Origin: a bacterium
GTDB taxonomy: Bacteria; Verrucomicrobiota; Verrucomicrobiia; Opitutales; UBA953
Assembly (NCBI GenBank): GCA_009926645.1
Contig: RFOO01000078.1
Span: forward strand, 1-5,876
Reading direction: 5' to 3'
DNA length: 5,876 nt
Shown: positions 1-5,876 of the stretch, in pieces
Position numbering within the stretch: the stretch's first letter is position 1
Layout of the letters: each line of letters starts with the position of its first letter
The notes under the pieces: model-generated
Seen by the model: only the letters and a program-made list of their open reading frames with translations
Told to the model about the DNA's origin: nothing
Databases searched by the model: none
Position numbers and translations under genes: made by a program

Positions 1-1
1 G

Positions 2-67
2 CTAGCGAAATCTGCTATTCTGGCCGTGCTCATTGCCGTAGCCCCTTTCACGGGCGAGTTACGTGCT
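2..67 (+). other. Signal peptide of the large TPR protein (N-terminus cut off)
   Basis: The frame reads LAKSAILAVLIAVAPFTG followed by ELRAQT. A lysine precedes a hydrophobic stretch rich in Ala, Ile, Leu and Val, and a plausible signal peptidase I site follows Leu-Arg-Ala, before Gln-Thr. The mature protein then begins with a Pro/Ala/Lys-rich linker. The basic n-region and initiator codon should lie a few codons upstream of the window. There is no Cys at the cleavage site, which argues against a lipoprotein. The cleavage position is an estimate by eye. Confidence 0.6.
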
Positions 68-3000
68 CAAACGAGGCCTGCGGCGACCAAGCCAGCAGAA
101 AAAGTAGACCCCATCACGGCACTGTTCATCAGCGCCATGGAGGCGATGGACAAAAAAGATTATGATGGAGCCTTAAAACTTTTAGAAGAGGTCGAGAAGA
201 AACTCATTAATCCACCGGCGGGAATCTTGGCTGCAGTAGATTTCAAAAAAGCTAGCTGCCATTTTCTCAAAAAAGACTGGGTAAAAGCGGAGTACCTCTT
301 TAACCAATTTTTAACAAAATACCCCAAAGGAACCGAGGATATCCTCGAGCCAAACGACAATAAAGTCGGAGTCGCTAAGTTAACCTTGGTCGAAATTTAC
401 CTCAATCAATCTAAGTGGCCCGAAGCGTTGAAACTTTGTGCCGAACTGCGCACCAGCCCTTCCATTCAACCTAAAGATCGCGTCGCCGCCTATACGCTTT
501 CTGCCAAGATTATCATTGAACAATCGAAGACGGGTGGAGCAGACATTCGCAAGAAAGCGCTAGAACAGGCCGCTGAATTGCTCAAGAAAGCCATCGGGTC
601 AGGCATTAGCACCCCCGAAGGCCGTGAAGCAGGGATGCAGTTAGTCGAAGTTTATATCAAATTAGATTTAGTGAAAGAGGCAGAACAGTTGAAATCAGAA
701 ATCGATGCAAAGAGTTCCGGTTCTCCAACGGACATTGTTCGTTCTAATTTCCAAAAAATCTCTATCGGTGACGCACGTTTCGATGCTGGCCAAAACTCAG
801 GTGGCGATGAGAAAATCACTCTCTTGCGCCAAGCTCTCGCCAATTATCAAGGGGTTTTACGTCGAGCAACGATTGCACGCTCCGTCAGCAAAGCCGTAGA
901 AATCAAAAGCGAAGAAGTCGAAAAACTCGAAGCCTCCTTGCCCAATCCTAATGACGAGGCCAAAGCTCGCATCGAAGCGGCTAAAAATGAATTGGCGGAA
1001 TTTAAGCGTATTCGAGATAATTTTAATGAGGATAAATACTACGATGCCCTACTCTCTTATCGCATCGGCCTATGCTTATTAGAACTCAAAATGCCATGGG
1101 AAGCCTATGTCGCCTTCCAGGATATTTTTGATAATTCACCCAACTTCGACAAGGCCTCTAGTGCCTATTATTACTACATCCTCGCCCTTCGGGATATTGG
1201 GCGAAACAGCGAAGCTCAGCAAAAGTGTAAAGAGTTTCTGAAAAAGTATCCCGATTCAGATGAAGTGTCCAATGTCGCACTCATTCTCGGCTCAATCTCC
1301 CAAGAGCGCGAAGAGTACGACGAAGCGATTGCTCACTACAACTGGATCAAAACCAACGTAAAAAATATCGATGAAACCACCAAGGAAGACATCGATTTCC
1401 GAATCGCACTATGCTACTTCTCTTCCGTTGAATGGAAAAAAGCCCAAGTGGCTATCGATGAGTTTTTAAACAAATACCCCAAGACCGTTGCCAAAGAACA
1501 GGCCGTTTACATGCGTGCCCTTTGCTGGTTCTTCCAGGGCCGCTATAAAGAAACGAAGGAGGCTTTCGATGTCTACCAAAAGGCTTACCCACAAGGTGAG
1601 TTCTTACCTGATGTACGTTATCGACAAGGCATCATTAAATTTGGCTTAAATCCTCCCGAAATCGACGAAGTTAAGAAAATCTGCCGCGATTGGCTCCGGG
1701 ATTACGGAAACGAATCACACAATGAAGCGATTATCAATCAGATCCCTGAAATCCACACCTTGATTGGTGACTGTGATGCTCGCCTCGCTTCCGATTTAGA
1801 TCCTGCCATCAAAAAAGCGGATGAGGACATGAGAACAAACGCCGCTCCTGCAGACAAAGCTCGCTTTAAGGCACAAAAAGAAGCTCTGGAAAAACAGAAA
1901 GAAGTTCATGTCAAAAACGGCATCGATGCCTACATCGCTGCCGCTAAGACTGCTCGTACGAATACCAATGCTCTAGAGTTCGTTTTACGCGAATTAGGTA
2001 AACTCCTTCCCGGTCGGGGTGAAAACGCACGGATGCGGGACTTGTATCAAGAAATCTACGATTGGAATCATAATGATCCCAAAGCGATGAGCTATCTCTA
2101 CGAGGTCATCAAAGCAACGGAGAGAATGGGTGATAAACCCGAATTTGCTCAACGCACCGAGGCAGTGCAGAAGAAGTTTAGTACTCAGCTACAAGCTGCC
2201 CGAAAAAATGTTGATGATATCGTAAGAGCCGAAGGCGCCACAAATCAAGCTGCTCTCGACAATGCAAAAAAAGCCGTAGCAATCTTATCCGATCAACTCG
2301 CTGCGGAACTCGCTGTCGTTGAAAAAGACCGTCAAGCCAGCATCGCTGCCGCTAAAACGGAAGCACTGGGAATTCTCTCCAAAGCGGTTGCTGAATCCAT
2401 TAACGATCGCCGCCAAGAGGGCTCCGAAAAACTTATTTTATTCCTAGCGGAAAAGCTCGCCCGCAAGGTGAAGCGCCTAAAGCCTGGAGCAAAGGCTGAC
2501 CCCAATGCTTACACCGCTGCGAAAGCAGAAGAGGAGTTGATTCAATTGTTACAACTAGAACAAAACAAAGATTCACTCATCGCCCAAGCTCGGGGCTATT
2601 TTGCAAGGGCTCAGCTCGCAACCTTCTTGCGCGACTCGAAGACCGCCGACCTCTATTTCAAGAAGATTTATAATAACTATCGAGCCGAAGAATTGAGTTC
2701 GACTCTCATCGCGATTGTCGGCGACCAACTCTTGGCTAATAACGAAATGGCCAAGGCCGAGCAGTTCTTCCAATACATCCTCGATCACCATCGCTCTTCC
2801 GAATACGCCGATTATGGTTTCGCTGGTTTAGCTGAAGTTAAATTCAGTCAAAAGAAATACAAAGAAGCCATCGATCTCTGCCAAGAGGCAATCGATAACA
2901 ATATTCTGATGTCTAAAGAAAAGGAACTTCGTTTCACGATGGCAAAAAGCCTAGCCGAAATGCGAAAGTTTGAAGAAGCGAAGAAAATCTTTGATGAAAT

Positions 3001-3301
3001 CGCCAAAACCAAAGAATGGCGTGGTGAAACGACCGCAGGATGTCTCTATTGGCTTGGCTTGATGGAAGAAAGACAGGGACGCAATGCCGAGGCGGTTGCC
3101 TATTATCGACGCTGCTACCAAACATGGAAAAAATTCTCCGATTGGTCGGCTAAGTCCTATTTAGCGACAGCCAAAATCCTCGCTAATAAGCTCGCACAAC
3201 GGGCCGATGCTAAATTGCTGATTCAAGAAATGCTCAGTAAAGATAAGATTAAAGACACTCCTGAAGCGGCCGAAGCTCGCCAACTCCTTAACACTCTCTA
3301 A
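2..3301 (+). CDS. Large secreted tetratricopeptide-repeat (TPR) protein, 5' partial
   Basis: Exported helical-repeat scaffold of unknown partner, probably periplasmic or outer-membrane-associated. The frame is open to the left edge. A GTG at 26 could serve as a start, but the eight codons before it (LAKSAILA) continue smoothly into a signal-peptide core, so the true start is probably just outside the window. Numbering from that GTG gives 1091 residues. TPR-like helical pairs are visible at about 33-225, 336-590 and 855-1088, several ending in the KYP or AYP turn common in BamD/YbgF-type repeats (near 98, 406, 483 and 519). Residues 240-335 are a helical insert. Residues 590-850 are rich in Ala, Lys and Glu, with a likely coiled coil at about 710-800. 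No catalytic motif or lipobox was seen. The stop is TAA, 4 bases before the next gene. The TPR call is strong; the exact function is unknown. A role beside the ExbB/ExbD motor is inferred from position. Confidence 0.88.
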   Translation, partial: LAKSAILAVLIAVAPFTGELRAQTRPAATKPAEKVDPITALFISAMEAMDKKDYDGALKLLEEVEKKLINPPAGILAAVDFKKASCHFLKKDWVKAEYLFNQFLTKYPKGTEDILEPNDNKVGVAKLTLVEIYLNQSKWPEALKLCAELRTSPSIQPKDRVAAYTLSAKIIIEQSKTGGADIRKKALEQAAELLKKAIGSGISTPEGREAGMQLVEVYIKLDLVKEAEQLKSEIDAKSSGSPTDIVRSNFQKISIGDARFDAGQNSGGDEKITLLRQALANYQGVLRRATIARSVSKAVEIKSEEVEKLEASLPNPNDEAKARIEAAKNELAEFKRIRDNFNEDKYYDALLSYRIGLCLLELKMPWEAYVAFQDIFDNSPNFDKASSAYYYYILALRDIGRNSEAQQKCKEFLKKYPDSDEVSNVALILGSISQEREEYDEAIAHYNWIKTNVKNIDETTKEDIDFRIALCYFSSVEWKKAQVAIDEFLNKYPKTVAKEQAVYMRALCWFFQGRYKETKEAFDVYQKAYPQGEFLPDVRYRQGIIKFGLNPPEIDEVKKICRDWLRDYGNESHNEAIINQIPEIHTLIGDCDARLASDLDPAIKKADEDMRTNAAPADKARFKAQKEALEKQKEVHVKNGIDAYIAAAKTARTNTNALEFVLRELGKLLPGRGENARMRDLYQEIYDWNHNDPKAMSYLYEVIKATERMGDKPEFAQRTEAVQKKFSTQLQAARKNVDDIVRAEGATNQAALDNAKKAVAILSDQLAAELAVVEKDRQASIAAAKTEALGILSKAVAESINDRRQEGSEKLILFLAEKLARKVKRLKPGAKADPNAYTAAKAEEELIQLLQLEQNKDSLIAQARGYFARAQLATFLRDSKTADLYFKKIYNNYRAEELSSTLIAIVGDQLLANNEMAKAEQFFQYILDHHRSSEYADYGFAGLAEVKFSQKKYKEAIDLCQEAIDNNILMSKEKELRFTMAKSLAEMRKFEEAKKIFDEIAKTKEWRGETTAGCLYWLGLMEERQGRNAEAVAYYRRCYQTWKKFSDWSAKSYLATAKILANKLAQRADAKLLIQEMLSKDKIKDTPEAAEARQLLNTL

Positions 3302-3305
3302 GACC

Positions 3306-4298
3306 ATGCGTTCAGTCTTTCTCTCCCTCTCCGCCCTGCTCATCGCCGCTTCAGCCTCTGGGCAAACCCTCTTTTTTAAGGGCAATGAAAAATGGGAAAT
3401 CAATGACCCATTTAAGTTGGACAACTCAATACCTCCCAAACCCGTTCGTGATCCCAATAAGGCCACGATTAATTTAGTGAAAGGCACCGTCGAAAAGTCC
3501 TCAATGCAAGGAGGCGTGGCTGTCGTAAACACCAAGAAACTCTCCGACGTAGAAAAAATCGTCTGGCCTCAGTTCGATCGAATCACCGATGCACAAAATT
3601 TCGTCACTCGGGGCGAGCCAGGCAAGGCCCTCGATAGCATCGAGCCCGTTTTAGTGTTTTTTGACCCCTTAAAGAAAGTTCCTGGCAATCTTTGGCTTAA
3701 ATCGGCTCTCATCAAACTCGATGCCTTGGACCGTTTAGAAAACGATGCAGCTACCACCAAGTATCTCGATACCCTTGAACGCTCCGAAGAAGCTTCAAAC
3801 CCCGAGTTAAATCAAAAAATCAAACTCGCCCGTTTAACGCTTCGCGCTCGCAAAGGAGACAATGACGCAGTCATTAAGGATGCGACAGATTTAATCGCCA
3901 AATCGGATGACCTCGATGTCCTCGCTCGCCTACACCTCGTTAAAGGCGATGCTCTACTGGCGACCAAAAAATACGAAGCCGCGATGAACACCTATTTACG
4001 CGTGCCTGTTTTCTATGGTTCCCAAACCGATCATATGCCCAAAGCTCTTCTCGGTGCAGCTCGCAGTTTTCGTGGCATGGACACCCCCGCTGCACGAGAA
4101 CAAAAACTCGGCGAAGTTTCCAATCGTTACCTCAAGAACCTAATCTCCACTTACCCTCTCTCCAAAGAAGCAGAAATTGCTAAAACGATGCTGACCAAGG
4201 AGGATCGTTCAGAGGTGGAAGCCGATGAGACCGTCAAAACCCCCGATGGTTCGCCTCAACCTGAACCCGAAAAAACACCCCAGACGATTAATCATTAA
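3306..4298 (+). CDS. Secreted TPR-like protein, 330 aa, uncharacterised
   Basis: I do not recognise a named family. The ATG at 3306 lies 4 bases after the previous stop and gives a clear signal peptide: MRS, then a Leu/Ala/Ser core, with likely cleavage around residues 17-19 (ASA or ASG), so the protein is probably periplasmic. Residues 50-88 (INLVKGTVEKSSMQGGVAVV and the stretch ending in KIVWP) look beta-rich and could be a small barrel-like domain. Residues 91-294 are helical with TPR-like pairs, for example LVKGDALLATKKYEAAMNTY at 211-230 and a TYP turn near 282. The last 33 residues are acidic and Pro/Thr-rich, probably a disordered tail. No Shine-Dalgarno sequence precedes the ATG, so translation may be coupled to the upstream TPR gene. 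Its position between the large TPR gene and exbB suggests an accessory subunit of the motor; this is inference. The reading frame is secure and the function is not. Confidence 0.85.
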   Translation: MRSVFLSLSALLIAASASGQTLFFKGNEKWEINDPFKLDNSIPPKPVRDPNKATINLVKGTVEKSSMQGGVAVVNTKKLSDVEKIVWPQFDRITDAQNFVTRGEPGKALDSIEPVLVFFDPLKKVPGNLWLKSALIKLDALDRLENDAATTKYLDTLERSEEASNPELNQKIKLARLTLRARKGDNDAVIKDATDLIAKSDDLDVLARLHLVKGDALLATKKYEAAMNTYLRVPVFYGSQTDHMPKALLGAARSFRGMDTPAAREQKLGEVSNRYLKNLISTYPLSKEAEIAKTMLTKEDRSEVEADETVKTPDGSPQPEPEKTPQTINH

Positions 4299-4351
4299 GA
4301 GTCCTTGCTCCTTTCCCAAACCTAATCTATTAAAATCATCTCACGTAACCT
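4299..4351 (+). promoter_or_regulatory. 53-base intergenic gap with a weak sigma70-like promoter candidate before exbB
   Basis: This is the largest gap in the window. TTGCTC (4305-4310) is followed 17 bases later by TATTAA (4328-4333), which overlaps TAAAAT (4331-4336). The -35 element matches the consensus at only three of six positions. A start point near 4341 would leave a leader of only about ten bases. No hairpin or T-tract that would act as a terminator was seen. The codon-use change at exbB gives mild independent support for separate expression, but simple read-through from the TPR genes fits equally well. Confidence 0.2.
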
Positions 4352-5134
4352 ATGAAAAAATTCCGCATCCCATTCCTGACCACTCTGCTCTTCGGAATGA
4401 CGACCGTTGTCGCTCACGCTGCTGAAGGTGTTAAAGAAAAAACCTTAATGGATTTATTCCATGAAGGTGGTTGGGTTATGTATCCGATTACAGTTTGCTC
4501 AGTTGGTATGATTTGGCTTATTGTGGATGGAGTTCTTCGCACCAGCGCCAAAAAACTCTATCCTGCTAATCACGTGCTTCAACTCCGTGAACTTTTCAAA
4601 CAAGGTGACTACGTGGGTGCTTTCAATTTCACCAAAGCTGCGCCCTCCCCTATCACCGATGTCGTTAAAGCTGGTCTAGGTCTTGCTGCAGACGGTAAGG
4701 TTATGACTGAGGAAGCAATCATCTCTGAAATCACACGTATTCAAGGTGATTTAATGAACCGTGCCTCTTGGCTGTCCGTTATCGGAGTTTGTACCCCGAT
4801 GATTGGTCTGACGGGAACGGTTACTGGAATGATGAAAGCCTTTGATAAACTTGGTTCCTCTGGCGTTGGCGACCCCTCGCAATTAGCTGGCGCTATCGGC
4901 GAAGTTCTAGTGGCTACCGCTTCGGGTCTCTTCATCGCAATTCCTGCCTTTATGGCTTATTATTTGTTCCGCGGTCGTATCTCCAAAGGCATTCACGATA
5001 TCCAAGAAATTACTAGTGGCCTCTTCCGTGCCTTCCCTTACGATGAAGTGGCTGGACGCAACATCGGTGACTTAGAAATCTACGCTTCTAAACCGGTCTG
5101 GAATGAATCTTCCGAAGGTTCCACTAATCAGTAA
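4352..5134 (+). CDS. exbB: MotA/TolQ/ExbB-family proton channel protein with N-terminal signal peptide
   Basis: Inner-membrane, proton-conducting subunit that with ExbD forms the motor energising TonB-type (or Tol-type) partners. The protein has 260 residues. Residues 1-24 resemble a cleavable signal peptide (MKKFRIP, hydrophobic core, AHA then AEG). TM1 is about 41-61, a cytoplasmic domain spans about 62-138, TM2 is about 141-160, TM3 about 184-206, and a cytoplasmic tail follows. The family signatures are GLTGTVTGMM (152-161) and GEVLVATASGLF (183-194). By alignment to memory, T156, E184 and T189 correspond to E. coli ExbB Thr148, Glu176 and Thr181, which line the channel. The ATG at 4352 has no Shine-Dalgarno sequence but is the only start that includes the export signal. 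Codons favour GGT (16 of 28 Gly) and GTT (13 of 21 Val), unlike the upstream gene. TolQ is the alternative name; two following ExbD-type genes and no visible Tol genes favour ExbB. Family assignment is very secure. Confidence 0.93.
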   Translation: MKKFRIPFLTTLLFGMTTVVAHAAEGVKEKTLMDLFHEGGWVMYPITVCSVGMIWLIVDGVLRTSAKKLYPANHVLQLRELFKQGDYVGAFNFTKAAPSPITDVVKAGLGLAADGKVMTEEAIISEITRIQGDLMNRASWLSVIGVCTPMIGLTGTVTGMMKAFDKLGSSGVGDPSQLAGAIGEVLVATASGLFIAIPAFMAYYLFRGRISKGIHDIQEITSGLFRAFPYDEVAGRNIGDLEIYASKPVWNESSEGSTNQ

Positions 5135-5160
5135 GATAACCCCTAACCGAATCAAATAAC

Positions 5161-5601
5161 ATGGCAGGCGGAGGCGGAGGTGGGGACGGAGAACCAGAAT
5201 TCCAAGTGGCGCCGATGATCGACGTCCTCTTGGTCTTGCTCATCTTCTTTATGTCCATTACTTCAGCACAAGTTCTGAAGGTTGATAAGAGCATCAAGTT
5301 GCCTGTAGCCACCCACGGAATAAAACGTGATGACAAAGCTACGGCTGGTCTTATCAACATTTCGTGGGATGCAACCACCGGCCAAGCTAAGTACAAATTA
5401 GACGATCGCGAATTAGATCCGAACGACAAGGAAGGTATTGCTCGTGAACTAACCGCTCGCAAAGGTTCAAACGAAAAGTACCGTTTGCTGATTCGTGCCG
5501 ATCGTCAATGCCACGCCAAATACATCTCCAAAGCCCTTGAATGGGGCGCTGAGGCTGGTATTGATAACATTGCCTTTTCTGGCTTAAACCGCGAAGAATA
5601 A
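5161..5601 (+). CDS. exbD: ExbD/TolR-family biopolymer transport protein, first copy
   Basis: Single-span partner of ExbB that carries the protonatable aspartate and places a folded domain in the periplasm. It has 146 residues, a normal length for the family. The cytoplasmic N-terminus is unusual: residues 3-8 are six consecutive glycines. FQVAPMIDVLLVLLIFFM (14-31) is the hallmark transmembrane segment, with D21 equivalent to E. coli ExbD Asp25. A post-membrane IKLPVA motif (45-50) matches the conserved linker of ExbD. The periplasmic domain (about 60-142) ends with YRLLIRADRQCHAKYISKAL (107-126) and the AGIDNIAFSG strand typical of the fold. One Cys, C117, is present. The ATG at 5161 lies 26 bases after exbB with no upstream Shine-Dalgarno sequence; the G-rich tract is inside the coding region. 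Next to exbB, it is almost certainly co-transcribed with it. TolR is the alternative family label. Confidence 0.93.
   Translation: MAGGGGGGDGEPEFQVAPMIDVLLVLLIFFMSITSAQVLKVDKSIKLPVATHGIKRDDKATAGLINISWDATTGQAKYKLDDRELDPNDKEGIARELTARKGSNEKYRLLIRADRQCHAKYISKALEWGAEAGIDNIAFSGLNREE
5167..5189 (+). repeat. G-rich GGCGGA-type tract encoding the polyglycine N-terminus of ExbD1
   Basis: Two perfect GGCGGA hexamers (5167-5178) are followed by the related GGTGGG (5179-5184) and then GACGGA. Each hexamer is a Gly-Gly codon pair. The tract holds seven runs of at least two G with spacers of one or two bases, a pattern able to form a two-tier G-quadruplex. It also contains GGAGG twice (5170-5174 and 5176-5180), the second extended to GGAGGTGG, a strong match to the 16S anti-Shine-Dalgarno sequence, placed about 8-20 bases inside the gene. 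The pattern is directly visible; any effect on translation is speculative. Confidence 0.6.
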
Positions 5602-5604
5602 TCC

Positions 5605-5876
5605 ATGCGTCAAGCCCCTCAAGAAGCCACCGCCGATCCCGGATTCCAAATCGCTCCGATGATTGACGTGGTTTTCGTCATCATGCTCTTCTTCATGGTG
5701 ATGGCTGGTGCCGTAAAAGTTGAACATGAACTAAAGACCACCTTACCTGGTAATGCTGAGACGGCACAAGAGACGGAAATGCCCGACGAAGTAACCATCG
5801 GTGTTGCCGAAAGTGGTCAGGTGACCATCAATGAAGACCCTGTCGGCTCTCCTCAGGACAAAGAACTCACTGGACT
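5605..5876 (+). CDS. exbD: ExbD/TolR-family biopolymer transport protein, second copy, 3' partial
   Basis: A second ExbD paralogue that begins 3 bases after the first and runs off the right edge after 90 full codons. The ATG at 5605 opens a frame that gives MRQAPQEATADP, then FQIAPMIDVVFVIMLFFM (14-31). D21 is the channel aspartate and falls at the same residue number as in the first copy. The post-membrane segment KTTLPGN keeps the LP motif of the family. Residues after about 50 (acidic, then EVTIGVAESGQVTINED) are the beginning of the periplasmic domain; the C-terminal RAD-type strand lies outside the window. The N-terminus is not glycine-rich and the later transmembrane residues differ (VFVIML against LLVLLI), so this is an old paralogue, not a recent copy. 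It could form a mixed ExbD dimer with the first copy or serve a different partner. A purine-rich stretch at 5593-5598 is only a weak ribosome-binding candidate. Confidence 0.9.
   Translation, partial: MRQAPQEATADPGFQIAPMIDVVFVIMLFFMVMAGAVKVEHELKTTLPGNAETAQETEMPDEVTIGVAESGQVTINEDPVGSPQDKELTG

Noticed and set aside
3161..3535. A 124-codon open frame on the minus strand across the junction of the two TPR genes
   Set aside because: It lies entirely opposite two well-supported secreted-protein genes, has no recognisable domain or export signal, and is explained as a chance antisense frame.
4299..4351. Rho-independent terminator between the TPR genes and exbB
   Set aside because: No inverted repeat or T-tract of useful length is present in the gap.
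4225..4425. A 66-codon plus-strand frame spanning the gap before exbB, a possible small gene
   Set aside because: It overlaps the end of the second TPR gene and the start of exbB in another frame, and shows only Lys/Pro/Ser-rich sequence without a motif or ribosome-binding site.
4352..5134. Flagellar stator MotA instead of ExbB
   Set aside because: The protein has the three-helix ExbB/TolQ pattern with GLTGTV and GEVLVATASG signatures, and is followed by ExbD-type, not MotB/OmpA-type, genes.
5124..5462. A 112-codon minus-strand frame encoding a run of prolines opposite exbD1
   Set aside because: The proline run is simply the reverse complement of the ExbD1 glycine codons; the plus-strand frame carries the conserved ExbD signature.
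5206..5601. Alternative exbD1 starts at GTG 5206 or ATG 5215, after the SD-like GGAGG
   Set aside because: The spacing from GGAGG is too long (over 20 bases), and these starts would remove the cytoplasmic tail and begin inside the conserved FQVAPMID segment that both ExbD copies share.

Overview
The window is a densely packed, single-strand (+) gene cluster from a Gram-negative bacterium. In order it encodes a very large secreted TPR protein (5' end outside the window), a smaller secreted TPR-like protein, an ExbB/TolQ/MotA-family proton-channel protein, and two consecutive ExbD/TolR-family proteins, the second cut by the 3' edge. No RNA gene, mobile element, CRISPR array or convincing terminator was seen. 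No gene-free stretch exceeds 53 bases.

The organism is most likely a member of the Verrucomicrobiota or a close relative in the PVC group. This is inferred from the TPR - TPR - ExbB - ExbD - ExbD order, the glycine-rich ExbD N-terminus, the moderate base composition, and starts that lack Shine-Dalgarno sequences. It is a lineage guess from remembered gene order, not a database result; another Gram-negative phylum with duplicated ExbD genes is possible.

Layout: bases 2-3301 hold the large TPR protein, already open at the left edge with a signal peptide at its start. Bases 3306-4298 hold the second secreted protein, 4 bases downstream. A 53-base gap follows, then exbB (4352-5134), a 26-base gap, exbD1 (5161-5601), a 3-base gap and exbD2 (5605 to the right edge). 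Spacing and common strand suggest one operon. Synonymous codon choice changes sharply at exbB, so the membrane-protein genes may be expressed at a higher level than the TPR genes.

How the parts may work together: ExbB and ExbD homologues form an inner-membrane complex that uses proton flow to do mechanical work on partners in the periplasm or outer membrane (TonB, Pal or others). The two exported TPR proteins would be periplasmic or outer-membrane-associated scaffolds coupled to this motor. Neither resembles TonB, TolA, TolB or Pal, and no energy transducer is visible; one may lie downstream. The visible part is therefore a motor plus two exported helical-repeat proteins of unknown purpose, and that pairing is the most interesting aspect of the window.
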